Shown: positions 1 through 8,898, numbered from the stretch's first letter. The stretch is 64,000 nt of DNA from Paenibacillus cremeus (GCF_007786445.1 NZ_VNJI01000008.1:1-64000), one strand, 5' to 3'. The notes: a model not told the origin generated them from the sequence alone. Numbers and translations are program-made.

Positions 1-1
1 G

Positions 2-118
2 AAACGAAAGTACGGCTTGAATCGCAGCCGGTATCGGGGCTTTGCTGGCTCAAAAACCTGGGTCGGTTTAGGAATCTGGGTTCACAACCTCAAAAGAGCG
101 GCTCAAATGATCAAATAG
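2..118 (+). pseudogene. C-terminal tail of an IS transposase
   Basis: The window opens inside an open frame of 38 codons ending at TAG 116-118. The peptide contains NRSRYRGFAGSKTW and ends in WVHNLKRAAQMIK, the style of C-terminus seen in DDE transposases (an RYRG motif followed by a short helix). The upstream part lies outside the window, so I cannot say whether the transposase is intact or which IS family it belongs to. It directly precedes a decapitated aminoacyl-tRNA synthetase domain, so the insertion may have removed the 5' part of that gene. Confidence 0.6.
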
Positions 119-155
119 AGCAATTAACTGGGATTACATGGTAATTTCTCGATAT

Positions 156-200
156 AAAAAGTCGTAGTCAAAAAAGTGACTTTGTCAAATTCGACTTTTT
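156..200 (+). terminator. Terminator-like hairpin behind the transposase tail
   Basis: AAAAAGTCG (156-164) is complementary to CGACTTTTT (192-200), with a smaller inverted repeat in the loop and a T-run at the 3' side. It lies about 40 bases after the transposase stop and could end its transcript or belong to the IS end. A second short inverted repeat, CCCC-GAA pairing with TTC-GGGG, is at 221-238. Confidence 0.55.
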
Positions 201-262
201 CAGGAGCAACTAGTTAGTTCCCCCTGAAAAATTCGGGGATTTTAAAGAAAATAAAAAGGAAT

Positions 263-550
263 TTGTTAGCTCAGATGGAAGTTGTTGTTGTCGAGATTGG
301 GGACACAATCGGTGAAGCTCTACAGGTATCGGCCGAACTAAGAAATAACGGCATACGGAAACGAATTGATACAAGTAAGCGGAAACTGAAAAAATCACTT
401 GCAAGCGCCTCGTCCAAAGGAGTTCCATATGTGATATTCATTGGTGAAAATGAAGCTGCAGATGGTACCCTACGATTAAAAGATATGAATGAAATGACTG
501 AAACAGTTGTAAGTGTTAAAGAAGCAAAAAAACTCTTATTGAATATCTGA
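263..550 (+). pseudogene. Solo anticodon-binding domain of a histidyl-tRNA synthetase-like protein (truncated)
   Basis: The 91-95 residue product matches the C-terminal anticodon-binding domain of class II synthetases of the HisS type: an alternating VVVVEIGDT strand, an ELRNNGI helix, RKLKKSLASAS, then PYVIFIGENEAADGTLRLKDM. That order is characteristic of the last 90 residues of HisS. The catalytic core with motifs 1-3 is missing, and the sequence upstream is IS-derived. The start may be TTG 263 or ATG 275, with AAAGGA at 255-260. I read it as a remnant of a hisS paralogue beheaded by the upstream insertion. A functional stand-alone domain is possible but less likely. Confidence 0.6.
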
Positions 551-621
551 ACAAAATGCCGGCCAATAATGAGACTGCTGCAAAAGTGCTACTTTGAAAA
601 ACCAACTTCATGACCCAAAGA

Positions 622-656
622 AAACGAGCCTCTAGAATCGATTTTAAGGCTCGTTT
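622..656. terminator. Stem-loop (AAACGAGCC / GGCTCGTTT)
   Basis: AAACGAGCC at 622-630 pairs perfectly with GGCTCGTTT at 648-656 around a 17-base loop. It lies 70 bases after the HisS-like fragment and just before an IS-end-like sequence, the same order seen after the IS4 remnant at 3.0 kb. Confidence 0.5.
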
Positions 657-661
657 CGAGG

Positions 662-735
662 TTGGGGAGACATTTATGTTCGCTGCTTAGGGCTTTATTA
701 CAGTGTCCACTAAAATGAGTCTTGACATTTTTGAA
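662..735. mobile_element. Solo IS4-type end remnant
   Basis: The stretch with TTAGGGCTTT, then GTGTCCACT and GTCTTGAC resembles the sequence behind the degenerate IS4-family transposase (3085-3132: CCTAGGGCTTT, then AATGTCCGC and GTCTTGAC). Both follow a strong stem-loop. I infer that 662-735 is the end of a related element whose body has been lost. The boundaries are approximate. Confidence 0.4.
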
Positions 736-772
736 TAGGTTGCTTTTCATCTCTTAATGGACACCCCTTACA

Positions 773-1093
773 TTACCTTTCAACTGTAATTTCTCCACTA
801 AAATTCCTCGTAATTTCATTCCATGACAAATTAATAAGCAGTCTTGCTGCGTTAAATGAATAATAGGCCGACAGGTAGAGAGCTACGGCATCAATTAGCT
901 CCTGCTGATTCAGGAAATATTCTTGATAATGGAGTCTACCACGAGCAGAGAATCCTTTGTGCTCATCGAAAAATAGTTTGATTTCATTGACATGTTGCGG
1001 ATCACTGCCTTCAACTCTACCGCTGTTTACTTTTGCTGCAATCGCTACGCAAACAGAATCAATGATGTCTTGCTCGTCAAATTGAATTTTCAT
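773..1093 (-). CDS. Small DUF2653-like protein
   Basis: This 106-residue acidic protein begins MKIQFDEQDIIDSVCVAIA and has an alternating strand/helix pattern with a central DEHKGFSARGRLHYQEYFL segment. The opening and the GFSA-hydrophobic pattern resemble the DUF2653 family (B. subtilis YxcD), whose function is unknown. There is no signal peptide or membrane segment. The start codon overlaps the stop of the upstream Ser-rich gene by 4 bases, so the two are probably translationally coupled. The family match is from memory of the pattern and is moderate only. Confidence 0.6.
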   Translation of the reverse strand: MKIQFDEQDIIDSVCVAIAAKVNSGRVEGSDPQHVNEIKLFFDEHKGFSARGRLHYQEYFLNQQELIDAVALYLSAYYSFNAARLLINLSWNEITRNFSGEITVER

Positions 1094-1917
1094 ATTCTTC
1101 GTCCTCTCAGGGATCTAAAAATAACCACTATAAGCCATATAACCAAAGCTGCAATTGCTAAATCTAAGATTAATGCCATAAATGAGAACGGTTGATGAAC
1201 ATAACCTCCATGTGAAGCAGGGTAATAACCTCCTGAAGGATGCAGCATTGATCCCAAAAATGTTCCTGCCGCAAATGCTCCAACCATAGGCCAAATGGTG
1301 CTACGTGGTTTCTGGCCTGCAGGTAGTGTATCGGAATATGATCCTCCACCATAGTACTGTCTGCCAGTGTTTGGGTTGATGTTGGAGCTACTATTTATCG
1401 TTGTCTTATCGTTGGTATTCCCAGAGACACTAGATGATGCTCTTTGATTGCCCGTACTATAAGTAGTGCCATCTTTCGTAATGGTGCTGCTATTTGAACT
1501 CGGTAAACTTGGTACATCTGTTTTATTTGATGCTCCACCACTGAATCCAGAGTTAGATGAACTACTCTGTGATGGGGTGATTCCAGGACTTGTACTTTGA
1601 CTTGTGCTTGTACTCGGATTTGTCTGAGTCGTAGTACCATTAGGTGTCGAATTGCTGCTCGCACCGCCACTGAATCCACTAGAAGATTGTGACGAAGGTT
1701 GATTTGAGTTTGACGGTTTTGGACTTTGACTATTTGATGGGCTAGTTGAAAATGAACCTGATCTTGCTGAAGTAGAAGGTGCACTTGTAGAAGACTTTGA
1801 TGATGGAGAAGACTGTGTACTTGAACTACTTCTGCCTGATGTTGTTGCTGCGAAAACAGTAATCTGACTCATTGAAAGCACTAAGGCAATCATAGCTATT
1901 AATACTTTCTTTTTCAT
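1090..1917 (-). CDS. Secreted/membrane-anchored Ser/Thr/Gly-rich protein
   Basis: The product has an N-terminal signal peptide (basic MKKK, then a hydrophobic stretch ending VFAATTS). About 150 residues of Ser/Thr/Asn/Pro low complexity follow, with two copies of a GFSGGAS motif. Then come a tract with YYGGGSYSDTL, a short hydrophobic WPMVGAFAAGTFLGSML segment and a C-terminal membrane helix (ALILDLAIAALVIWLIVVIF) ending in RSLRGRRI. I choose ATG 1917, which has GAGAG seven bases upstream, over the GTG 9 bases earlier. It is probably surface-exposed and membrane-anchored. The function is not recognisable. It forms an operon with the DUF2653-like gene. Confidence 0.7.
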   Translation of the reverse strand: MKKKVLIAMIALVLSMSQITVFAATTSGRSSSSTQSSPSSKSSTSAPSTSARSGSFSTSPSNSQSPKPSNSNQPSSQSSSGFSGGASSNSTPNGTTTQTNPSTSTSQSTSPGITPSQSSSSNSGFSGGASNKTDVPSLPSSNSSTITKDGTTYSTGNQRASSSVSGNTNDKTTINSSSNINPNTGRQYYGGGSYSDTLPAGQKPRSTIWPMVGAFAAGTFLGSMLHPSGGYYPASHGGYVHQPFSFMALILDLAIAALVIWLIVVIFRSLRGRRI

Positions 1918-1929
1918 AATAATCACTCT

Positions 1930-2524
1930 CTATTCTCAGAATACTTAACATATTTAATAATACGACAAAACTCTTCTTTACTGCCACTTTTTATGGTTTG
2001 CTCATAAAGTAGAGATGGTATTTTTTGAAATGGCGTGGTCTTGTTTTTCATTGTACACCCTCACTAAGCAGATTATAATTTAGACATTCCTTATTTATTT
2101 TATTAATTAACAACGGAAAGTTACGAGACAAATTCCGCATTCTAAGACCCTAGAGGTCCATTGCTACTGAACCTTGGTTCAGTGTGCTTAATGAAGAATC
2201 GGAGGTCGCTCTCGTGACTTTTATTGTTGTTTAAGGGGATTAGTAGCAGTTCCTCTTTAATGCACTCAGCTTGTGTTGAGTAATCAGTGAGAACAACCTA
2301 TCGAAGTGCTCTCGCCAAATGTTAAGTCTTATTCACCCTAGAGTGCATCAGGCTTATTTTTTCATACTTGGTGAGGTCGCCATTTTATTAAAATGTTGCG
2401 TCATGGTGCGATCGGAATTTATTCATATCCCCGCACCACACCTTTATTATCAACAATTCGTGAGAAGAAATTACTATCAAGTTTAAGAGTCTTGGGACAG
2501 TGTGGTGCACATATGCCTAACTGA
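1930..2524. other. Gene-poor gap with one perfect palindrome
   Basis: I found no convincing gene in these roughly 600 bases. The AT-rich first part probably holds the promoter of the minus-strand Ser-rich gene. A perfect palindrome, ACTGAACC-TT-GGTTCAGT, lies at 2166-2183. The rest looks like decayed sequence leading into the IS4 remnant, whose readable frame begins about 2525. Confidence 0.5.
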
Positions 2525-3004
2525 CGGTTGTGTTTGTCCGTCATCGTTCCAAGAAAAACGAGTGGCTCGCGATCCTTTCGACCGATCTAACCTTGACCGC
2601 CCAGGAGATCATCCGGATTTACGGGATGTGCTGGGAGATTGAAGTATTTTTCAAGTGTGCCAAAGTCACTCCTACGTTTGCAAAAAGAGTTTCAGGGGCG
2701 ATCCTACGACCTGCTTGTCAGTCACACGACGATTGTCTTCTCCCCCTACATTCTGCTCGCTTGGCAGCATCGGCAGAGTACGGACCAGCGGTCTTTTGGA
2801 GGACTGTTTTATTTGCTTTGCGATGAAGTCGGTACGCTTGACTGGGTTGTTGCCTTGCAACAACTGTTCGATTTGATCAACGAAATCGCCACAAAAGCCG
2901 GAAAGAAGATCACCACTTTAATTCAGCGTCAACTCCAGCAATGGATTGCTGCTTTGCCCAACTACATCAAGGCTTATCTGCCAATTTCAAGCTGCGAAAG
3001 TTGA
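2525..3004 (+). pseudogene. IS4-family transposase, 5'-truncated and frameshifted
   Basis: Frame one reads VFVRHRSKKNEWLAILSTDL, then IIRIYGMCWEIEVFFKCAK. The family sequence then continues in another frame as SLLRLQKEFQGRSYDLLVSH and runs to IKAYLPISSCES. The switch is explained by one extra base near 2665. The IS4 signature Y-(2)-R-(3)-E-(6)-K is present except that its Arg is Cys here (YGMCWEIE). The first half of the transposase, with the first two catalytic Asp residues, is missing. It is therefore a dead element. Confidence 0.85.
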
Positions 3005-3020
3005 GTTAATAATACAGCAA

Positions 3021-3064
3021 AAAAGGTACAGCCTCTTCAATTTTCTTGAAGAACTGTACCTTTT
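3021..3064. terminator. Terminator hairpin behind the IS4 remnant
   Basis: AAAAGGTACAG (3021-3031) pairs with CTGTACCTTTT (3054-3064). A nested CTTCAA/TTGAAG stem lies in the loop, so the structure is long and cruciform-like. It lies 17 bases after the transposase stop. The IS-end-like sequence follows at about 3085-3132. Confidence 0.7.
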
Positions 3065-3178
3065 CTAAGAAGAAGGACTTTTTCAGTGGCCTCGCTTGCA
3101 GCCTAGGGCTTTTTTCAATGTCCGCTTTTTGGGGTCTTGACCAACGCGTGCTGCGCGTTGTTGGCGGGTTTTCTGTTA

Positions 3179-4018
3179 TTACCCCTTCAATCCGGTTGTA
3201 GCAATCCCTTCCACAATATTTTTTTGAAAAAATAGGAAAACAATGAATTGTGGAAGGAGCGACAAGACGGACATCGCAAACATATAACCCCAGTGGGAGA
3301 GCGATGAAGGGTCGGAGAACATACGAAGACCAAGAGAAACGGTATATAGCTTAGGATTGTTCAAATAAATTAACGGCCCCAAGAAGTCATCCCAGGTCCA
3401 CATGAAGGAAAAGATGGCCACCGTAACCAAAGCAGGCTTGGTCAGCGGAAGAACCACGCGATAAAATATACTGTAGGAGTTACAGCCGTCAATTACTGCT
3501 GCTTCATCCAATTCACGCGGAATTCCTCGGAAAAATTGGACCAGCAAAAAAATAAAGAAGGGACTGCCCCCGATAAAATGCGGTATGGTCAGCGGCAAGA
3601 ACGTATTGACCCATCCAAGGTCATGAAAAAGAATATATTGGGGGATCATGGTCACCTGGCTAGGAAGCATTAATGTAATCATCAAGCAAGCGAACAAGAA
3701 GGACCTCAGCCAAAATCGCAATCGGGCAAATCCGTATGCTACGACACTTGAGGATACTATAGTGCCTAGAAGTACTACAACCGTGATGATCAAGGAATTA
3801 CTGAAGAAGGTTCCGAAGGTCGTACCGCCGAAGCCGGCCCAACCGTTTACATAGTTTTTCCATTCCAGGCTCGATGGAATTAATGATCCCGAATGGGCAA
3901 AAATTTCTGACTCCGGTTTGAAGGAGCTCGCTAAAGTCCATAGGATTGGATAAATCATCACAAGACCAAAAGCAATAACGAAAGCATGATAGATGAACCG
4001 GCGGCCCGCTAAGATCAT
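3179..4018 (-). CDS. Carbohydrate ABC transporter permease, MalG/LacG type
   Basis: The 279-residue membrane protein has six predicted helices and the MalG-type EAA loop (ELDEAAVIDGCNSYSIFYRV), which docks the cytoplasmic ATPase. The C-terminus IVEGIATTGLKG is typical of these permeases. It is the last gene of a minus-strand operon: binding protein, MalF-type permease, this gene. It starts 2 bases after the MalF stop with the ribosome site GGAGGGAAG. No ATPase gene is nearby; such importers in Bacillales usually borrow a shared MsmX-type ATPase (established knowledge, not shown here). The substrate cannot be read from the sequence. Confidence 0.93.
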   Translation of the reverse strand: MILAGRRFIYHAFVIAFGLVMIYPILWTLASSFKPESEIFAHSGSLIPSSLEWKNYVNGWAGFGGTTFGTFFSNSLIITVVVLLGTIVSSSVVAYGFARLRFWLRSFLFACLMITLMLPSQVTMIPQYILFHDLGWVNTFLPLTIPHFIGGSPFFIFLLVQFFRGIPRELDEAAVIDGCNSYSIFYRVVLPLTKPALVTVAIFSFMWTWDDFLGPLIYLNNPKLYTVSLGLRMFSDPSSLSHWGYMFAMSVLSLLPQFIVFLFFQKNIVEGIATTGLKG

Positions 4019-4020
4019 GA

Positions 4021-4971
4021 TTACTTCCCTCCCTCCGATTCATAGTAGACCCATAACGAAGAGGATTTAAATACTAAAGCCGTCAAGAAAGCGATAATCA
4101 GAAGCAAAATCCATGCCATGGCAGATGCATAACCCATTTGAAAATTCGTAAATGCTTTCTGATACAAATAAACCGCATAAAACAATGTGCGGTCGAGAGG
4201 ACCTCCGCCCGTTACGAGGAAGCTTTGAGTAAAACTCATGAAACCGCCGATCATCTGCATGACCAGGTTGAAGAAAATAACCGGCGTGAGCATGGGAAGG
4301 GTGATCCTGAAAAAATTGGACAGTGGTCTGGCGCCGTCTACGGCGGCCGCTTCGTACAGTTCCAGCGGGATTTGCTTCAGTCCGGCCATAAAAATAAGCA
4401 TAGGGGAGCCAAATTGCCAAACAACCATTGTTATCAGCGTCCACAAAGCCGTATTGGGGTTTGTAACCCAATCTTGTCCCGCAATTCCAAGAAGGGCCAG
4501 GCCGCTATTCAATGCTCCGTGGAGCCCGAACAACTGCTTCCACATCACGGACACGGCTACACTGCCTCCAATAATGGAAGGAATGTAATAGACCGTACGG
4601 TAGATGCCGACCCCGCGTCGATTTGCATTAAACAGCATGGCAATAAACAGGGCAAAAGCCAGCTTTAACGGAACCGCGATCAAGACGAACAGAAATGTGA
4701 TCTTCAAAGACGTCCAGTATCTCGGATCTTGGGTAAACATATGAATATAGTTTTTAGTTCCGACCCACTCGGGACTCGAGAGCATGTCATAGTTAGTGAA
4801 GGAAAGGTACAGCGAGGCAATCATCGGGCCAATAATAAAAACGAGAAAACCCAGCAGCCAGGGAGAAATAAATGATAAGCCCACCAGCTCCCGAACTATC
4901 AACTTCTTTAAAACGGATGACTTGTGAAACGCACCTAACAACGAAGGTCTCGAAATAACACGATTGCTCAC
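4021..4971 (-). CDS. Carbohydrate ABC transporter permease, MalF/LacF type
   Basis: The 316-residue protein has a cytoplasmic N-terminus, six membrane helices and an EAA loop (ELYEAAAVDGARPLSNFFRI). The segment GLSFISPWLLGFLVF at the first helix is typical of MalF-like permeases of oligosaccharide importers. It starts at GTG preceded by AAGGAGGAG. It pairs with the MalG-type permease directly downstream and with the lipoprotein upstream. A hairpin between the binding protein gene and this gene may lower permease expression relative to the binding protein. Confidence 0.93.
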   Translation of the reverse strand: MSNRVISRPSLLGAFHKSSVLKKLIVRELVGLSFISPWLLGFLVFIIGPMIASLYLSFTNYDMLSSPEWVGTKNYIHMFTQDPRYWTSLKITFLFVLIAVPLKLAFALFIAMLFNANRRGVGIYRTVYYIPSIIGGSVAVSVMWKQLFGLHGALNSGLALLGIAGQDWVTNPNTALWTLITMVVWQFGSPMLIFMAGLKQIPLELYEAAAVDGARPLSNFFRITLPMLTPVIFFNLVMQMIGGFMSFTQSFLVTGGGPLDRTLFYAVYLYQKAFTNFQMGYASAMAWILLLIIAFLTALVFKSSSLWVYYESEGGK

Positions 4972-4993
4972 AAAGACTCCTCCTTAGAAAAGA

Positions 4994-5019
4994 AGCCATC
5001 TAAAAATATTTAGATGGCT
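4994..5019 (-). promoter_or_regulatory. Intra-operon stem-loop
   Basis: AGCCATCTAAA pairs with TTTAGATGGCT almost without loop, and on the minus strand a T-rich stretch (TTCTTTTC) follows. It lies between the binding protein stop and the permease ribosome site, the usual place for a partial terminator or mRNA stabiliser that sets excess binding protein over permease. Confidence 0.6.
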
Positions 5020-5040
5020 CTGATAGTTTAACTGATGAAT

Positions 5041-6363
5041 TTACTTATTGCTGCTTAAGATTGAGGTTGCTTCCGTTCGGAACTGCTTAGCCGCATCAGC
5101 GGGAGAGACCTGACCGTATAGTACCGAGTCTTGGACTCTGGTAAATAAGTCTGATACGTTGCTTGCCCCTTTAGGAGATGGAGGATCAATCGGGCGAGAA
5201 TGCTTTTGTACATACTCAATATACGTAAATTGCTGTTGAGTAGCTTGATCCAGTTTCGGCATGATATGTTCACGTACTTTGGATGAAATAGGTACTCCCC
5301 GTTCCGCCAGCAGAATATCATTTGCATTTAGATCATTCGTAAAGAAATCGATGAATTTCACTGCCGCATCCTTATACTTCGAGCTCGAGGCTACCGAGAA
5401 GAATTGGGATGGTTTTAAGTAATTCCCCTCTTGTCCTCCAGAATAGCCGGGGAACGGAATTAACTGCAAAGGCCGCTTAGCATAGGTCGAATATGCGGTA
5501 ATCAAATTGCTGGTGAAAGGATGAAAGGCTGCGTTTCCTTTGACCAGGAGCGTATCCGGTTCACTTGAAATTCCTTTTAAAACCTGTGGAGGAGCCATCA
5601 GACCTTCTTTAACAAGGGCTTGATCAAGAGTAAAGAAATCAACCAGTAGCTTATCATCGGTGTAGCCCAATCCGTTTCCATCTTTATTGTATAAGCTCGT
5701 CCCTCTTTGTCTTAAATAATAACCGAAGTCCAGTCCCGAATCCGAGGTTGCGTTGCAGTCGATTGGGAAAAAATTGCTATTTCCGGACTTCGATTTCAGC
5801 TGACGGGTCAGGTTCATCATATCGTCATAGGTGTAGCCTTCCTTCGGAATCGCGATACCCGCTTTCTCGAATGCTCCCGGATCAATCGCTACGGCAGGAG
5901 CGTTGGCTCCCAGGTTTACCGCAAATAACTGATTGTTGACTTTACCGCCAACGATATAAGGATCGTCGGCATCCTTTAAATTCAACGCACCGGATTGAAC
6001 GTAAGAATCGAGAGGAGATACTAATTTCCGGGATGTGTATTCCCCAAGATAGGCATAGTCCATTTGCATGACATCCGGGAGACTTTGTCCGGCCGCCTCC
6101 GTTGCCATTTTAGTCCAATAGTCTTTGAAGCCGGCGTATTCCGTTTCAATATGGATATTCGGGTATTTCGTTTCGAACATTTGGATGACCTTTTGAGTAC
6201 GGTCATTCCGGTCCTGCGACCCCCACCAAGCCACTTTCAAGGTGATTTTTGCATTCGGATCTTCTTTTGTCGAGACATTTGCAGGCGCTCCGCACCCAGC
6301 CAGCCCAGCAAACAAAGCAGTCGATGCCAAAATAGGAACAAAAAAATTTAAACGCCTTCCCAT
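5041..6363 (-). CDS. Extracellular sugar-binding lipoprotein of the ABC importer
   Basis: The 440-residue protein starts with a lipoprotein signal peptide (MGRRLNFFVPILASTALFAG, then LAGC), so the mature protein would be lipid-anchored at Cys25 or so. The mature part has the family 1 solute-binding pattern: KITLKVAWWGSQDR, then YPNIHIETEYAGFKDYWTKM, DVMQMDYAYLGEYT, and a C-terminal PADAAKQFRTEA. The start ATG is preceded by AGGAGGTC. It captures a sugar for the two permeases downstream. A cre site upstream suggests catabolite repression. The ligand is unknown. Confidence 0.93.
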   Translation of the reverse strand: MGRRLNFFVPILASTALFAGLAGCGAPANVSTKEDPNAKITLKVAWWGSQDRNDRTQKVIQMFETKYPNIHIETEYAGFKDYWTKMATEAAGQSLPDVMQMDYAYLGEYTSRKLVSPLDSYVQSGALNLKDADDPYIVGGKVNNQLFAVNLGANAPAVAIDPGAFEKAGIAIPKEGYTYDDMMNLTRQLKSKSGNSNFFPIDCNATSDSGLDFGYYLRQRGTSLYNKDGNGLGYTDDKLLVDFFTLDQALVKEGLMAPPQVLKGISSEPDTLLVKGNAAFHPFTSNLITAYSTYAKRPLQLIPFPGYSGGQEGNYLKPSQFFSVASSSKYKDAAVKFIDFFTNDLNANDILLAERGVPISSKVREHIMPKLDQATQQQFTYIEYVQKHSRPIDPPSPKGASNVSDLFTRVQDSVLYGQVSPADAAKQFRTEATSILSSNK

Positions 6364-6417
6364 GATTGAAGACCTCCTGTAAGTTGGTAGAAACCATCAA
6401 CCTTATTAGACACGAAA

Positions 6418-6431
6418 TGTTAGCGCTTACG
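6418..6431. promoter_or_regulatory. Candidate CcpA-binding cre site
   Basis: TGTTAGCGCTTACG (reverse CGTAAGCGCTAACA) matches the cre consensus TGNAARCGNWWNCA at nearly every position and lies 55 bases upstream of the binding-protein start. This fits carbon catabolite repression of the sugar importer operon. Confidence 0.65.
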
Positions 6432-6610
6432 ATAATTAATACTACCAAATGTTAACTCACTAGTCTATATTTTCCTGCGAGGCTTTAGGGAATTCCAGTT
6501 ATTTAGTAGCCACATTCAAAGCAGGCTTTTTACCCATTGATTATTAGATGAAGATGCTTAGCGCAAATGAAATCGGTAATCTTTTACCGGCCAATCAGCA
6601 TCAATGAAAT

Positions 6611-6886
6611 ATGGATATTCAAATTTATTACAATGTGAAATCCAAAATTTCACTTTCTCAAGCCGTAAATCGGCAAAAAATGTCCAAGGATCAGTTTATT
6701 AATCTGATTCTGGGTTGTGTTCATGCTTTTAAAGAAGTAGACGAATATCAGTTAGTCAATAAGGGAGTTCTGTTGGATATCGATCTCATTTTTGTAAAGC
6801 CAGGCTCGTTCGAACCTTCCTTTATTTATTTGCCTATATATGCCCATGACGAGGGGATAACCAAACTTAAAGAGTTTATTACATGA
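6611..6886 (+). pseudogene. Fragment of a DUF6382-type protein
   Basis: The 91 residues include YYNVKSKISLSQAVNRQKM, a helical FINLILGCVHAFKEVDEYQL, then LLDIDLIFVKPG and FIYLPIYAHDEG. This is the order in the N-terminal DUF6382 domain that precedes FHA domains in Gram-positive type VII secretion-linked proteins. The family normally continues well beyond this point, and the upstream N-terminal strand region is also missing. The frame stops just before an IS element. I read it as a doubly truncated relic; expression of the fragment cannot be excluded. Confidence 0.55.
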
Positions 6887-6963
6887 CCTATGCACTTCGT
6901 GGTAACACTTGGTAAATCTCTGGTTTAGGCGTAACCCAAAGAAGCATTAAATAATGCTCTGGC

Positions 6964-8461
6964 CAAAATAATTGAATAAGCCTTGCAAATTGCTACACAT
7001 CTGTGTCAAAATCAACGTAGATTCGCTGAGAGCCTTGGTGGTTTCTCTTGCGGAGCTGGCAACGAGTGTGGAAGAGGCCGCGAACCATTTTGCCGTGGGT
7101 GTAGCCTTCATCATCACTCGTTTTTTCTTTGTTCAATTCATAGAGAGCAACAGCTAACAACGTCTCGGCTGCAAACAATAACTCGAAGTGAGCATGGTGA
7201 TGCGCTTCCGAGTCGGAGTGGCATTTTTCAAAAGCCAGTTCCTGTTTGGCTGTACGAAAAAACACCTCAATCCTCCATCTTTTCACATAAGTCTGCAGCG
7301 CTTCCTTGGGAGCATCGTAGCGGTTACTAATGAGAAGATAAGCCCCTCTGTAAGTCGCTGGGGACTCGTCTTTTTCCGTCTCGGCAGTATCGGAATCTAC
7401 CAGTTGCTCATCTTCTTTTAAACGCATGGCGACGACAGCGGCAATCTGGACAAATCGCTGTTTGGTGACTTGCTTTCCTTTACGATTTGTTACTGTAAAC
7501 GGCTGTTTCATGTAGATATTTGGAATCGAAATGGACACCAGGCCTGATGCCCCTTGACGTGTTAAGGTTTTAAACACTTCACGGATCAGCATGACAGGAG
7601 TAAGTGGCACGTAACGTTCTCTCCCTGTACAAGGTTCAATCACTTTACGAAATAAAGCCGTATTACGCTTGGCCTTCGTAACCCAATCCAATTGTTGAGA
7701 CTCCAAGAATGTAAAAAAATCCTTACACAAATACCAACGATCCATCGCCACCCATAGGCGGCAAGTCACGGATTCACGCAGCATTAAGAGCATTTGCATG
7801 GCGAGTTCCAGCTTCGTAAGCCCTTCACCTTTGGTTTCAGGTTTATGCCACACCGAGTAAAACAAAGGATACTCCAGCCCGTTGTTCAAAACAGCTTGAA
7901 GCACCACCAGATTCATGGCCCACGCATACGTTTTTGTAGAATGATCGATAAGCCAGCCAAGGAAAGGGAGTTGTTTAGCATGGGGATGCGTACAATGGGT
8001 ATCATCGAGATTGACCACATCCCCTTCTTGAAGGCGAGTCTGCTCATCTTGCTGCAAACGTTCTACGCGCTTTTTCCCGAAGGTTTTCCAGGCAAACGAA
8101 GTCGTAAAAAAGCGGCTCTTGGTGTACTGAGCGAGTTTCCAAGGATGGAATATCACTCTTAGCATGGCATCCTTCTCAGCCAAGTCGGCCATTTGGACGA
8201 CGGATGAGCAATTGGAAATCAAACCGACGACATAGAGAAAGCAAATCAACCAGAACGGTGTGCCGCTACGTTTCATCATGCCAGACTGGGTTAAGAGCAG
8301 GGAGAAGTCAAACCGATCCCACAGGTTACGCAAAATCGGAGCACCCGCACATTCACTCAGAGATAGCTTGCGAAACCTTGGTTTTTGTAGCGCATTCATT
8401 GGAAAATCACCTGTTATATTGAAGTAACACCTGTAAAAAGGTATCCTTCGCAATTATTGTG
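6964..8461 (-). mobile_element. IS4-family insertion sequence (boundaries approximate)
   Basis: The element carries one intact transposase gene on the minus strand. Candidate terminal repeats are AAAATAATTG at 6965-6974 and its near complement CAATTATTGT at 8451-8460. They are short and imperfect, and I could not identify a target duplication with confidence. The transposase is intact and keeps its catalytic residues, so the element may still be mobile. Confidence 0.55.
6993..8399 (-). CDS. IS4-family DDE transposase, intact
   Basis: The 468-residue protein carries the DDE core. The first Asp is in VVNLDDTHC, the second in WVAMDRWYLC, and the Glu is within the IS4 signature Y-(2)-R-(3)-E-(6)-K, read here as YVKRWRIEVFFRTAK. 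All signature residues are present, in contrast to the dead relative at 2.5-3.0 kb. I choose ATG 8399, preceded by AGGTGA seven bases away, rather than the start 54 bases upstream. It cuts and joins the IS ends during transposition. Confidence 0.92.
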   Translation of the reverse strand: MNALQKPRFRKLSLSECAGAPILRNLWDRFDFSLLLTQSGMMKRSGTPFWLICFLYVVGLISNCSSVVQMADLAEKDAMLRVIFHPWKLAQYTKSRFFTTSFAWKTFGKKRVERLQQDEQTRLQEGDVVNLDDTHCTHPHAKQLPFLGWLIDHSTKTYAWAMNLVVLQAVLNNGLEYPLFYSVWHKPETKGEGLTKLELAMQMLLMLRESVTCRLWVAMDRWYLCKDFFTFLESQQLDWVTKAKRNTALFRKVIEPCTGRERYVPLTPVMLIREVFKTLTRQGASGLVSISIPNIYMKQPFTVTNRKGKQVTKQRFVQIAAVVAMRLKEDEQLVDSDTAETEKDESPATYRGAYLLISNRYDAPKEALQTYVKRWRIEVFFRTAKQELAFEKCHSDSEAHHHAHFELLFAAETLLAVALYELNKEKTSDDEGYTHGKMVRGLFHTRCQLRKRNHQGSQRIYVDFDTDV

Positions 8462-8898
8462 TCGTTTTCTAAATGTCAAGTAATTCTTAGACTCTATGTG
8501 CTTTTTTTTCATAACCATTTTAACCTTTTACCAAAATCTAACTTCAACTGCATAACTCATGTAATAGTGTTAAATTATGGTCGAAACTGTAAAATTGTGG
8601 TCAATTGTTTTGAATTATGGTCAAGCGTGAGGTTCAACTTTCGGTGAAAGGCAATGGGAGTAAATGTTCCGTAAATTGGACTGTTGATAAAGTCTACGTC
8701 TAAGTAAAAGGCTGATGATTCAATACAATATATAGTAGGTGGAGTATCAAATACAGTCCTTTATTTAAAAGCACCTATGTTTGTGTCGCGAAGCCACGAA
8801 ACAAACATAAACACATAATCACAAATGAAATTGGCCCGCAATTGATGTGTCATCTTTTGACCCCATAACGCTATCTTATTAAAAGTGGGGAATGTATT
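8462..8898. other. Gap behind the IS element with a partial MITE
   Basis: There is no gene in this AT-rich stretch. Positions 8678-8736 match the left half of the MITE at 46.7 kb. The motif AATT(A/G)TGGTC occurs three times at 8572-8625 (variants of TTATGGTC), apparently short direct repeats of unknown meaning. Confidence 0.5.
8678..8736 (+). mobile_element. Left half of a MITE related to the element at 46677-46805
   Basis: I aligned 59 bases by eye without gaps. 52 of 59 match the left half of the 129-bp MITE, from GGACTGTTGA through CAATATATAGT. The right half and right terminal repeat are absent, so this copy is truncated or has lost its partner end. Confidence 0.75.

Noticed and set aside
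1395-1784. 129-codon frame inside the Ser-rich gene
   Set aside because: It is an alternative frame of a low-complexity Ser/Thr-coding sequence, with no start signal and no motifs.
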